The notes below the pieces were generated by a model that saw only the letters and a list, made by a program, of their open reading frames with translations, had not been told where the DNA came from and did no database searches. From Paraphaeosphaeria minitans (lineage: Eukaryota > Ascomycota > Dothideomycetes > Pleosporales > Didymosphaeriaceae): a stretch of 64,000 nucleotides of DNA. The DNA lies in assembly GCA_015832175.1 (NCBI GenBank), contig WJXW01000005.1, positions 434,001 to 498,000 of the forward strand, read 5' to 3'. The translations under genes were made by a program, and so were the position numbers. Positions within the stretch are counted from its first letter, which is position 1, and every line of letters begins with the position of its first letter. Positions 12,305 to 23,546 of the stretch are shown here, one piece after another.

Positions 12305-15300
12305 ATGGCGTCTGCATCTGGGCAAAGGAATTTACGAATTGGCGTAGATGTGGGTGGGTGAGTGATCACGTCGCCTCTTCAAGTAAGGCAAGGCGGCTAA
12401 CATATATGAGCACGAACACTGATGGGGTTATTCTTGATCCCACAAAGTCGCAGGACACCGGCAGAGGCATAGTCGCGTGGTGAGTGCGAGGTGCTAGTAG
12501 AGGAAGCCTGGCCGTTGATACTTGGGCATTCGCTTGTGGTGCATAGCTGACCGAGACTGGAGGCACAAAGCGCCAACGACTACAGACCCTAGCCATGGCA
12601 TCGCGGCGGCAATCACGACCATGTTCAAATCTGCATCGATTGAGCCATCATCGGTAGCTAGCGTCACCATAGGAACGACCCACTTTGTCAATGCGGTGAT
12701 AACGAGGGATCATACACGCCTTTCGCGCGTTGCTGTCATTCGGCTCGGCGCTCCTTTCAGCAAGCATGCCCCGCCCTGCGTTGACTGGCCAGCCCCTCTA
12801 CGCAACCTGATCCTTGGGCATCATGCCCTGCTTAAAGGCGGTATCGAAGTGGACGGCAACCTCATCTCAGACATTCGAGAAGCTGAAATCGTTGAACAAT
12901 GCAACATCATCAAAGAGAAGGGAATCCGTAGTATCGTCATCAACGGGATCTTTTCGCCTATTGATACGGTAGAGAAGCAAGAAGAAAGAGTGGCAGAGAT
13001 CGTGAAGAGGGAATTAGGAAATGTCGATGTCGTCCTGAGCAAGACTGTCGCTAATCTGGGATTCCTGGAGCGAGAAAACGCTGCCATCTTGAATGCATCC
13101 GTGCTTTCTTTTGCACAAAGGACAATAGCCTCATTCCAAGAACCCATCAAGAAGCTTGGTTTGGACTGTCCTGTCTTCATCACACAAAACGATGGCACCA
13201 TCTTTTCTGGAGATGCAGCTGCGCGCCTACCAATCCGCACGTTCAGCTCAGGTCCAACGAACAGCATGCGTGGAGCTGCGTTTCTGGTCGGCAAGCAGGA
13301 CTATGGCGAGGCAATGATGGTAGTTGATGTGGGCGGCACCACGACAGACGTAGGGCTGCTCCTTGCCAACGGCTTCCCAAGGCAACAAGCGGCATACTCG
13401 GAGCTTTCTGGTGTCCGAATGAACTTTTCCTATCCAGATGTGAAGAGCATCGGCCTAGGCGGTGGTTCGCTCGTGCGCAGGATAGAGGGAAAGCTGTATG
13501 TAGGACCGGAGTCTGTCGGCTATAAGCTTCCTGAGAAAGCTTTGGTCTTTGGCGGAGATGTACCGACGGCGACCGATTACACAGTCGCGGCAGCCAAGGA
13601 CCTTGAAATCGGTGACCGAACTAAGGTTCAAGGACAGCTGGCAGGCGACGACATTGATGCCTTCAAAGCGGAAACAAAACGCATGCTTGAAGAGATCATC
13701 GACACAATGAAGACCTCTCCCGAAGATCTGCCTGTACTGCTCGTCGGTGGGGGTGCTGTAATCGCGCCCGACGAATTGAGAGGAGCAAGTCGAGTCATTA
13801 AACCAGAGTGGTCCGGCGTTGCTAACGCAATTGGCGCTGCCATGGCACGAGTAAGCGCCGTCATCGATACAGTGAAATCCACCGAGAAAACCAGCGAGAA
13901 AGAGCTGCAAGCCGAAATAGAAGAGGAGGCAAAACGAAAGACAATAGAAGCAGGCGCATCAGCAGACTCTATCGAGGTTGTCGAGGTAGAATCACTACCG
14001 CTGCCATACATCGCACATAAGACGCGTTTCATCGTGAGAGCGGCCGGAGACTTCGACTACAAACGATCAGCGGACTTTGCTACGTTGCACATCAACTCTG
14101 CTCACGAACTGGATCCAGAACCGACCTATTCACCTATCAACAACACTCCTCCCTCGACTGAAGCAGCGGAGGTCGAACATGACTCTGCGGTGGAAATCGA
14201 CTTTTCCAGCTATCGACCAAAAGTGGAAAAGCGACAATGGCATATATCCGAGACCGACCTCCAGTGGATTACAATTGGCTGTTATATCCTTGGTACGGGT
14301 GGAGGCGGTTCGCCTTACTCTACCATGCTGCGGGTACGCCAGATGCTACGAAGAGGAGATACTATACGCGTCGTAAGTCCGGATGACCTAGAGGACGGTG
14401 ATCGAATAGGTAGTGGGGGTGGCGCAGGAAGTCCTACGGTAGGCATTGAGAAGCTGTCAGGAGACGAGTAAGTTCCATAGCTCCTGGATACCAACAAGCA
14501 TGCGAGAAGGCTTGCTGACCCAACCCGCAGGATGATGGACGCTCAAGAGCACATGTACAGGCTCTTTCCCGGCGGACGCGCGACACACATCATACCGATA
14601 GAGATCGGCGGTTCCAACGGACTTCAAGGCCTCGTGCTAGGTGCATCATCCAACATGAACATCCCATGCGTCGATGGCGATTGGATGGGCCGAGCGTATC
14701 CGACAAAGTGGCAAACAACCCCCGTTGTTTTCGGCGAGAGAGAGATCGTCTTTGCACCTGTCTGTATGGCAGATGGCAATGGCAACGTTTTATACATGCC
14801 GACTGCGACCAGCGACTTGAAGGTCGAGCAGGTAATTAGATCTGCGTTAAGTCAACTGGGATCCCACGTAGGCACTGCCGATGGTCCAGTGACGGGTGCG
14901 GAGACGCGGAGGTGGGCAGTCGAGCATACGATATCGCTATCCTGGAGAATCGGACGAGAAGTGATTCGCGCGCGCAAAGAAAATCGCATCGATATCGTCG
15001 CCGAGTCAATTATTGACGCCGTGGGAGGTCCGCAGACGGGACGTGTCCTGTTCAAAGGTAAGATTGTCGGTGTAGAGCGCAAGCTCTGGATGGGCCACAT
15101 CTACGGCGAGGTCATAGTCGAGGGCACCGAAGGCACAGAGTTTGCTGGTAGGATCAAGATTCCCTTCAAGAATGAGAACATCGCTGCAATCCGGCTACAC
15201 GAGGGCGTGGAAAGCAAAACAGGCGATGAAAAGAATGAAGATGTCCTGGCTATTGTGCCCGACCTCATCTCGGTCATAGACGCGCAGAATGGCGAGGCCA

Positions 15301-15494
15301 TCGGGACACCTGAATATCGCTATGGGTTACTGGTACTGGTCATTGGCCTTACTGCGAGCGAGCGGTGGACTACTCCTAGGGGTATCGATATAGGAGGACC
15401 GAAAAGTTTCGGGCTGGACCATCTGGAGTACAAGCCTCTGGGCAAGTTCGTGAAGCCGGTCAGCGTGATTGACGAGTACAACGTACCATCGTAG
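12305..15494 (+). CDS. Hydantoinase/oxoprolinase-like protein fused to an S-Me-THD (DUF917) domain
   Basis: Exons 12305-12357, 12411-12479, 12563-14467 and 14531-15494 (introns 53, 83 and 63 bp) encode 996 aa. Splicing joins GVDVGG to TNTDGV, restoring the first ATP-binding loop of the hydantoinase/oxoprolinase fold, and then HKAPTTTDPSHGI. Other landmarks are TIGTTHFVNAVI, FSSGPTNSMRGAAFL, VVDVGGTTTDVGLL (second phosphate loop) and IGLGGGSLVR, so the HyuA-type ATPase core covers about residues 10-540. After a charged linker the second domain starts near residue 640 with YILGTGGGGSPY. It runs to the C terminus with EIGGSNG, CVDGDWMGRAYP and DLISVIDAQNGE, the DUF917 or S-methyl-thiohydantoin desulfurase family. 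Known relatives open hydantoin-type rings using ATP and desulfurise thiohydantoins; the exact substrate here is unknown. It pairs with the adjacent NCS1 permease. Confidence 0.92.
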
Positions 15495-15577
15495 AGGGGG
15501 AACCTACACAGTTAGAGAGCCAGATGGAATCAAATCAAAGCAAGGATGCCATGCTGCGCGAAATCAAGGAACAGATT

Positions 15578-16745
15578 CTATACCACTTCGACCACTTTGT
15601 GATTGACGCCCGAGTACAGCGGCTCGATGACCTTGACCGCCGCCTCGTAACTCGTGAAAAGGATTCCTCCACTGAACACGGTTCTGCCCAGCCTCATCGT
15701 TGTGCCTTTCCAGAAGCCTCGCATCCCGTAGTCGATCAATACACTCTTCACAGCCTCAGCTGTGCTAGCGCCGTGCGCGGACTGGCTTCTAGTCTTGATA
15801 ACATCGAATGGCTGCGTTGTCAATGTAGTGACAATACCAGCAACAGACCCGTTGGCAAAATTCACCAGGGTGTTTTGTTCGATATTCTTCGTCTTTTCGT
15901 AATCTTTCAAGATGTTGTATGTTCCCATTCGGAATGCGGTCGCCGAGGCTTGCTTCAGCGTTGTCCCAGCAAAGCCACGATATAAGCCTAGAATTCCATG
16001 TTCTTGCCAAATGACCCTAGTGGCGTGAAATCCGGACCGAAATCGTTTCTCGTTGCGAGCATCGTCAATCAGAGCTGTCTTGATGCGTTCTGTTGGAGTA
16101 ACCGCTGTGGTGCTGGCAATCACACCGGCTGTCATGCCAGCGAGTAAATTGCGACCAGGTGAAAGCGTGCCGGTTTCTTTGTCGGCGAACGCATGCTTGA
16201 TCTGATCGAAAAAGAGAAATCGGACTCCGTCCTTCGCTATTGATCCCTAGCACTCGTTGGCATTTGACTCCATACTACTACTCGGGAACGTCTCAGAAAA
16301 CCAGTTCCGACATAGCATGGAATGGAATACGAGGAATAAAATGGGCCAATGGCTTTAGGACGTGAACTTTTGAAGAGACGATGTAAAGATTTCTTACCAC
16401 TACGAGAGCGGCACAACCTTTATACAAAGCTCTCAATCCTTCCGTCTGGTAGACAATTGTAACTACCCGAAACGGATTCCGTGGTGTCGAGATGCCTTTC
16501 TGCTGACGCAATTGCACTCTTGTTTTCGCGAATTCCATAGGGTACTAGAAGGAGTCGCTATGTCAAAATCTACATTTGGTCCTGATCTTGGTTGGAGTCT
16601 TACACTCGTGAAAGCTTCCACGCCGCCTGCTACACCGCCGGCGGCGAGCGAGACTAACGGCGGCGTTTGCGAGTCCTAACAGTAAATTGTCAGTGTCAAT
16701 ATGGGTGAGCATGAGAGGAGACTGTACATTTGAGCTGGACACCAT
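15578..16745 (-). CDS. CTP1: Mitochondrial tricarboxylate (citrate) carrier
   Basis: Exons 16745-16728, 16675-16604, 16544-16398 and 16246-15578 give 301 aa, the normal length for SLC25 carriers. The first exon has only six codons (MVSSSN) and splices to a segment reading PPLVSLAAGGVAGGVEAF. Three carrier repeats are visible. Each has a PX[DE]XX[KR]-like motif: YPMEFAKTRVQLR, TPTERIKTALIDD and QPFDVIKTRSQS. TLKQASATAFRMGTYNILKD and RLGRTVFSGGILF are characteristic of the citrate/Ctp1 subgroup. The protein exchanges citrate and isocitrate for malate across the inner mitochondrial membrane, supplying cytosolic acetyl-CoA. It is tail-to-tail with the hydantoinase, 83 bp apart, with no evident functional link. 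Confidence 0.93.
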
Positions 16746-17884
16746 TGGATCGCAAATTCAGGATAATAGGTAGAAGTGCAGATGTCAAGTACGCGTAGCT
16801 AGGAAAGCTGCAGGCATTTGTTGGTTACCGAGAGCCGAATCAAGGGTTAGCGCATCACAATTTCGTCATGTCACGTGCTGTTGTGCTTCCCAGTCATCAA
16901 CACACCGTCTCTGCAGAACGCCCAGTATTCTCATCCACTTCTCAGGTACCGGATAACGCTGTTATATTCAGCGATTCAAACCATCGCAATGCGTGCTATA
17001 CCTTCTACGCACCTTCCGCAACCATGCGCCGTTCTTGGTTTCACATCAACCGCTGCAGAAAGGGCAAGCATCTCGTCATGCTTCGCTCGCGATGCTACCA
17101 AAGAGTAACGAATGTTATAACCATCGAAAAAGAGGTGGAAGGCCCTACAGATAGCCATTTTCTTTAGCTATGCAAGGCAACCCAGACTATTATGACTTAC
17201 GGCACCATCCATCTTGTCGTGGGGAGCCTCCAGTGGCACAATATAACCAGCGGGAGCGAAAACGTTCTTGACTAGACACTGCATCATGATCAGTAGAATC
17301 CTAGAGCGATCGGGAAAACGTGCTTGTCCCAGTCTGAGTGTTTATTACCGGCCATTATGAGCGTGTTGACTGGCTTCTGGATCTTGTCGAGCTCGTTCAG
17401 AAGATAGAACTCCGATGAGTTCTTGTGTTGGTTATTTGGTCGGGCCGGAAGACTCACGCAGCCAACGCCTCAATGGGCCGAGGCATCGCTAGTAAGCACC
17501 GAGAGATACCACGCTTCACGGGTGTAAAAGATTATTCAACCTATGTATGTGCTTACTGAAAAGGTATTAGAATCCACTATGGAAATGCTCGAAACAGCAC
17601 ATCGTACTAGCGTACGTTTTTACTACCTAGGCAACGTCCGCTTCATCTAAAGGAAGCATAGGCATAGACGTTAGCCAGGCGCATGAGACCGAAAACAGGC
17701 GACTTCTCCTCTATCAATCGGTTTGCCAACCCCATAACTCCTCCAGCTAAAAATCAGAGAAGAGAGCACATCTGAGGGACCGCGTCTTACATCCTTTTGG
17801 TGGGAAGTTTTCCCGGTATGTGATCCGACGCTGAATGTCCGCAACAAGTCTGCAGCTCGTATGAAAAAGAAAGAACGGGAACAC
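16746..17884. other. Spacer with unassigned exon-like segments on the minus strand
   Basis: No gene could be completed in this 1.1-kb stretch. On the minus strand, 17450-17350 reads openly through FYLLNELDKIQKPVNTLIMA. It meets a GTAA donor, and after about 70 bp a CAG acceptor opens a second coding-looking block (VKNVFAPAGYIVPLEAP) down to about 17183, which ends at a perfect GTAAGT donor. The pieces could belong to a small multi-exon gene, or a relic of one, that I do not recognise. Confidence 0.3.
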
Positions 17885-18936
17885 TTAGTCCTTGAACGAG
17901 CGAGGCCTCATAGATTTGAGGTAATCATCCGCGATCCCATATGCGAAGAGGTCGCCAGGCAGCGGGCCCAAGTCGGAGACAGGACACGTCTTCCAATACG
18001 GTACAAAGGGAGGTAGTGCGGACAGGACATCGATGATACAGCGCTTGCGAAATGCGATATCTTCTTTGGTCATTGGCACTATGTCACCATTCTTCCAGAT
18101 GTGTAGATGAAGAGCGATATCTGTCCAGTAGAGGCCTAAGCTGATGTCCCTGGCATGGAATTCGGCTAGCATCCACAACAGCCCGGGATATACTTCAAAG
18201 CGGTGACCGGATCCAAAGAGGGTGAACAGAGATGCGAACATACCCGGAGACACTTTCTTATCTTGAAGGAGCACAAGAACGTTGTTGACAGATACCATGT
18301 CGAACCCGATTTTGACCGCCTTTAGCGAGGGTAACTGGTTCAGCAGTCTCTTGTTCTGAAGCTCGAAGATCCTGTTGTATATGTATATATCATTGCACCA
18401 GTCCAACCTTCGCTGGAGAGCGGCCCCGCAATTGACCCATCGATAGGCATCGACATCGTGTGCGAGGATATGAGGAATGATGATCTCTTTGATGAGCGCA
18501 ATGTTCTTCTTGCCAATACGATCACAGAATTTTTGGAGTACTGGTTCGCAGGGTTAGCAAGGAGCCAACGCTACTACTGATTACCGCGATAAATGAGCCC
18601 AATGCCAAAGTTCCCTGCCCCGAGTGCCATAAACTAGGCGCACGAACACTAGAGATCCGGAAATTGTTTGTACTTACTACTGTAACTCGAAGGGTCAAGG
18701 TCACTGAGTGAGAAGCCGAACCTGCTGAACGTATATTCGAGCACCTCATGTGACATGGACTTGTTTACGAGAATAGCCCCAGCGACGTTCTTGAGCGAAT
18801 CCGATATGAACTGCGTGTCGTTAACGGCAACTTTGATGACCTTCTCGTTGCTGTTGTCCACTATTACATGATGGTAGACCAGCTGGCGAAGCTCGAGCGG
18901 CAGTTTCGTAAAGGGCGACGTTGGGGGGCCCGACAT
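17885..18936 (-). CDS. Hypothetical protein with an F-box/2EXR-like N-terminus
   Basis: Exons 18936-18678, 18614-18585 and 18540-17885 give 314 aa; the middle exon is only 30 bp. The N-terminal block SPFTKLPLELRQLVYHHV is the short motif that opens many fungus-specific F-box-like and 2EXR proteins (LPxELRxxIY type). The rest has no recognisable domain: FGIGLIYR, then a helical segment around HILAHDVDAYRWVNCGAALQ, and a C-terminal region rich in aromatic residues. The chosen start is the ATG 7 codons before that motif. An in-frame ATG further upstream would add a basic, possibly untranslated, extension. Function is unknown; ubiquitin-ligase adaptor roles are only assumed for such proteins. The 63-bp first intron is the least certain part. 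Confidence 0.6.
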
Positions 18937-19984
18937 GACAGGCGTTTGCGCACAGAGCGGCTTGAAACAGTTGACGGAGCTGTCCAGCGCAGTGGGTTCC
19001 GCCGCCAAATTTGTATGTTCGTCAATTGGAGACTTGTCGGCGAAGTGAAGCAGACCGAGCAAACGCGCAGAGAAACGCGCTCTTGTGTACATATAGACGC
19101 AGGTGGAAGGAGCGCTAGTGTGGCATGGCACCGTGCACAGGTCTGTGCGCAAAACACTGCGGTGAATTAAGAGACGTGTCGTCCATTGGCTTCAATTTCG
19201 AGACAAAAGCCATGGACAGTAATGCTCGGGTAGCACATGATAGTCTGAATCTGTATGCTACACCACAAATTAAAGTGCCCCTGAGAGAATCTTACGAGAG
19301 CCCTCGATTTTGATTCCATTTCGCAAACTGCCTCGTGGAGCACGAATAACTTTGAATAGGAAGTTAAAACGGGCGGATTACAGAAAAGCTTTTTGGATGG
19401 CCCCACAATGTTCGCCGAGAAAAGAAAGGCTGCATGCCGAAGATGTTTAGATGTGGTTCTTTGAACGGGTGAGGACCATCGCGATTATGACCTAGGGTAC
19501 CGTTGCTTGGATGTGTAGATACCAGGCATCAGCTTCACGACAGCTCATTTGAAATAGTAGCCCGATTATCACAAGCTGAAAAGCATGAGGAAAAGCAATG
19601 GAAGGTATAGTGCGGCACGGTTGGAAAGCATTTGCTTGACCCACGCCATCAATTAATATCTACACCAAGTACAGCCAGAATTCCATTTCCAGGTACGGAC
19701 TCAAGGTATATGAGACGCGCAGGGGCCCTTAAATGACAGTTGAACAGCTCTTACCGCTGTTACGCTGCCTTCCGCTTTTTTGAACCTATAGGCTATGACC
19801 AAGACGCCTTCACCTGCATTTCACCAAACTCGGCCAAATTTCCCATGCATTTGCACCAAATTTGCCATCTCTATAAACACAGCCACTCGCAAAAGCAATG
19901 AGTAGCCACGCAATCAGTTAACACTAGTCCTGGCGAGTCGCAGTTCACGCCTCTTTCGAAGTTCTCAAGCGCCGCATCAGAACA
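18937..19984. other. Intergenic spacer
   Basis: This 1.05-kb stretch has no recognisable gene. A TATA-like CTATAAACA lies at about 19871-19879, roughly 110 bp before the next predicted start. Open frames here are short and lack family features. Confidence 0.5.
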
Positions 19985-20537
19985 ATGAATGACACGGTCA
20001 GGCTGCTAACTGCGCTGCTATTCGGGATCTCGGCGTGCGGTGAGTCGTTCGGCCAGTGACATCGATGAATCTGTTGCAGCATCCAGCCTAACCCAAGAGC
20101 ATTGCATCTCGGATACAGCCAGAAAACAGCGCGCTAATATCCTATGTCTAGCGATTTGTTATGTTTCCTGGATAAAGATGGGGCCACCCGCTTGGTCCGA
20201 GTCCAAGTCCTCCCAGACCATCAAGCCGCCCAGCGACATCGACTTCATCACCAGCATCATCAAGAAGCGCAAGTGGTTGGCACTCGAAGAGGCAGATCAG
20301 CTTGATAAGCTCAAGTTTGTGGACACCAACGCGAACAACGAGTGCGAAGACCTACCTGACTCTGACAACGATCGACGGGCGAGACATATGGGGTCCGGTA
20401 GGACGTACAGTTACTGGGCGAACCAGGCGAGGATGCGCAGGAAGCAAGCTGCTGCGAAGAGGAGGTTGGAGGCTCTGGAGAAGCACCGCGAGTTGATGTC
20501 GAACTCAGTCGCGAAAACAGGCAAGGAGATGCATTGA
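19985..20537 (+). CDS. Hypothetical small protein with a charged C-terminus
   Basis: Predicted exons 19985-20039 and 20080-20537 (a short, 40-bp intron with a GTGAGT donor and TTGCAG acceptor) give 170 aa. Without the intron the first exon runs into a stop, whereas with it the frame continues for 152 codons. Residues 4-18 are hydrophobic (VRLLTALLFGISAC), possibly a signal peptide or anchor. A second hydrophobic patch (ILCLAICYVSWI) follows. The C-terminal 60 residues are strongly basic and helical (MRRKQAAAKRRLEALEKHRE), likely a coiled coil. No known domain was recognised. A TATA-like element lies upstream. It could instead be a spurious frame, as the intron is at the short end for fungi. 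Confidence 0.42.
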
Positions 20538-20723
20538 TTCTGTGTTGTGGAGCGATGTGAAGGGACTGACTGCATCGGCCTGATGTAGCGTTTCATGCGC
20601 TACTATAGCCAGGCGCTCACTGGTCTTCAGCGAATGAATGCACAAACACGTTTTTAATTATTCTGATTCAAACATTGTGTCTCCATTCAAGTGTACGTTT
20701 CCCAAACATGTTGGCAGATCAAT

Positions 20724-22179
20724 CTACCAGTCTAGACCTGCGACGTACTGAAGATCGTCCACATTAAGCCGATCCACACCAGCATCTACAATCCGCTGCC
20801 AGCTATCCTTACCCGGTATATCCCAATATCTCACTTTGAAGCCCTTAGAATGCGCCTCATCCAGCTTAGTCTTCGAATCCCCAGAAATAGGCAGACCTTT
20901 CGGGACTGCATCGCTCCATTTCGCGCTCGCGTAGTAAGAATTCAACGAGTCAAAGTGTGACATGTCCTTATGGATGACAGCATCTACGAAGATCGCGCGT
21001 TGGGGGTTCGTCGCATCAGAAAGTGCCTTGGGTATGGGAGATGGTGCGGAGGAGGAAAGGTCTTTGATCGCATTACCAGAGGCCACGATGGTGATGAAAC
21101 TTTGTTTGAAATCGCCATCGTAGTAGCTGAGGTAGCCCGCATCTCGGAGAGGCTGAAGATCAGCGACGAGCTGGTCCCACGCCTTGTCGGTGTCCGAGCC
21201 GCTGTTCTTGAAGTCCACTAGCAGGGAGAGAGGTTGGTCTGACTTCGCAGGGAATACTGCTTTTCGCTCGTCTATAAGCTTCTTCAAGGGGTTGACGTAA
21301 AGATTGACGAAGGTCTGGCCGTTTGATCCCGGATCGATGTGTCCAACGACGAGCTTTGTGCCATGTATCCAGACATCGGCTTCTACGGAGATACAGCCAG
21401 CGCTCAGAGCGGAGTACAGCGCTTTGTCGCGGGTGTAATCGTTATGCGAGTGGCATGCGAAAGGGGTAACGTCGTTGAAGGCGTAGGTCGGAAAAGGATC
21501 CAGCGTATTGCCCTTGTCGCCGTCGCCCAATGAAGAGATTGCTCCAGTCTGCGTGACAACCTTATCCACTGAATCGGAACCCGGAGGGAATTTGTTCGCG
21601 AGTGCGTGGTAGGAGACAGTGTCACTTCCAACCTGCCAAGTGCCTCCTTTTGTGTCCTTATTTGATGGCCCATAGCATGAGTTGCCACTGAAGTTCTCAG
21701 AGAGCTTCTTCAAGTAAAGTTTGCAGCTCTCAGCTTGGTCTCGTGTCAGTTATCGGAAATTTACTCATGTAGTTTTATCTTACCGTCTACCACGTGCGGA
21801 CCATTTTGCTTGTTATGGATTTCAAAGTACACCCACCCATTCAGCCCAGTTATCTCCGGGCTGCTACCGTAGTCAAGCCAGACGCGTGTTGCCATAGAGG
21901 TGTAAGCACCTGCGCTTACTGAGACACCCCCAGCTTTGTTGCAGAACGAATCGACCGCAGTGTTGTATCCGACCCGCTGCACAGTTCCGTGATTTGTCTT
22001 CACATCATTTACGGCCATCCAATCCGGGCCACATGATGATATGTAGTCGGATTTTACTTGAGCTGCTGGGAGTGCAAGAACACTCTGCGTAAGGATCGAA
22101 TTAGGCATCTGCAACGAGTAGAAGACGGAATACATACGCGGACTAGAAGAAAAGCTAAGAATAGATGACTGGGGAACAT
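20724..22179 (-). CDS. Secreted AIM6/GDPD-like phosphodiesterase-fold protein
   Basis: Exons 22179-22138, 22084-21784 and 21739-20724 give 452 aa. The 14-codon first exon supplies the hydrophobic start MFPSHLFLAFLL, and splicing (53-bp intron) completes a signal peptide ending near ALPAAQ. Without this exon the protein would lack a secretion signal. Residues 25-150 form a Cys-containing fungal module (SSCGPDWMAVNDV, MATRVWLDYGS, WVYFEIHNKQNGPH) known from secreted proteins of unknown role. From about residue 200 the AIM6-type PLC-like phosphodiesterase fold begins: ACHSHNDY, LSAGCISVEADVWI, LVVGH, LLVDFKNSGSDT and a final VRYWDIPG ... GVDRLNVDDL. The His-Asn and Glu-Ala-Asp pairs match the metal-binding positions of GDPD-like enzymes. 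Substrate is unknown. Confidence 0.82.
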
Positions 22180-23546
22180 CCTTTCGAAACCCAGCACGAG
22201 ATGCAGCACCTGTAAGCTAGAAGGGCGGTTCTGGATTTGCCGTGACAGAAGATCTGGAAACCCCTGGGTTCGCAGCTTTTGTACTCGGTACTATAGCTAC
22301 GCAACTATAATTCGACGCTCGAACAAAAAATTTACAACTGAACAGAACAGAACAGTGACCATCGGGTCCTTAAAAGGTAAAAGAAAAGAGATCGACAAGG
22401 CGAGGCTGTTTCTAGGCTAAAGACGGACATCGAGATGCATCCTATGAGGGCATCAGCCACGTACACAAGCAATGCCTCGATGCGTTGACATGGCCAATTA
22501 GAACCCACTGTCCTCTTCGAAAATGGCGATTATCGCATCGCGTGGTAATGTTCCTGCCCTTTTCGAGGTAGCGGAGATTGTCGTTGCGGCAGATTACGGG
22601 CCTTTGGGGGCCCGCCTGGGGGCGTTCATGCACAGCCATAAAATACTACACGTGTTGGATCCCATTGCGAGAATGCGATCTGCGTGATCACAGGGGCCGC
22701 AGGACCAGGATGGTTTGGGAAGGAGAGGTGCGAGGCTGCGTTTTCTGTTCCTTGCCTCGTATCACTGCGCTCTGCTCTCTCAATCACAGTTCCTTTTGGT
22801 ACCTTATAATTCCTCTTTAATCGTGACGGTCTTTCATCGTTTGCGGGGCGTTTGAGTTGCAGATATCGTGGACATATAAGTGAATGTAAATTCAACACAC
22901 TGCGGGTGCATTGTCGCACAAAACCGGTGGGCCGTTGACTTCCCTTTCATCATTGGGGCCATCCGGCATTGCTGTCTCTGTTGGCTAGGATGAAGTGCAC
23001 TTGAGAATTTGACATTCTCCGCCTTAAAGGACCGGTCTCCAAGACGAAATTTTCAACATAAAATGCATTGATATGCACAGAATGTTGACCGGGCTTTGCA
23101 GTTCTCAGGGTTTAAAGCTCGACAAGGTCTGTTTGTGTTTCCAGAATGTCTGACTGACTGAAGAAGCGATGCATTCTGGTGCAACGTTGCAGTGTCCGCG
23201 GACTAAATCTGGCCAGTGACCAGCTACCTACTTCCTGTCCGGTTGCTCAGACTGCCATGATCCGGAGCATTGCGGCCTCCACTGGTATAGACGGTGTGGG
23301 AGCAGCGCGGGTTTCGAAGAGCCGTTCAAAAGGCTGTCGGCGCGGATAACAGGCATCTTGATCAGCACTGATTGGCTCCTTCCCGCCACCCGCCGATCAC
23401 CCACAAGCGACTGACGTAGGGTTTGTCACGCAGTCAGGATTCAATATAATATGTACTGAAGAAATGTCACACTCATCCTATGACTCCAAACCGAAGCGCG
23501 CGTGCTACTCGTACGGTACAGTGTGCGACTATAGCGGCAGGGAGGG
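22180..23546. other. Divergent intergenic region
   Basis: This 1.37-kb stretch lies between two genes transcribed away from each other. No coding region is supported. It presumably contains both promoters. I see no tRNA-like or strongly repeated structure. Confidence 0.55.
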
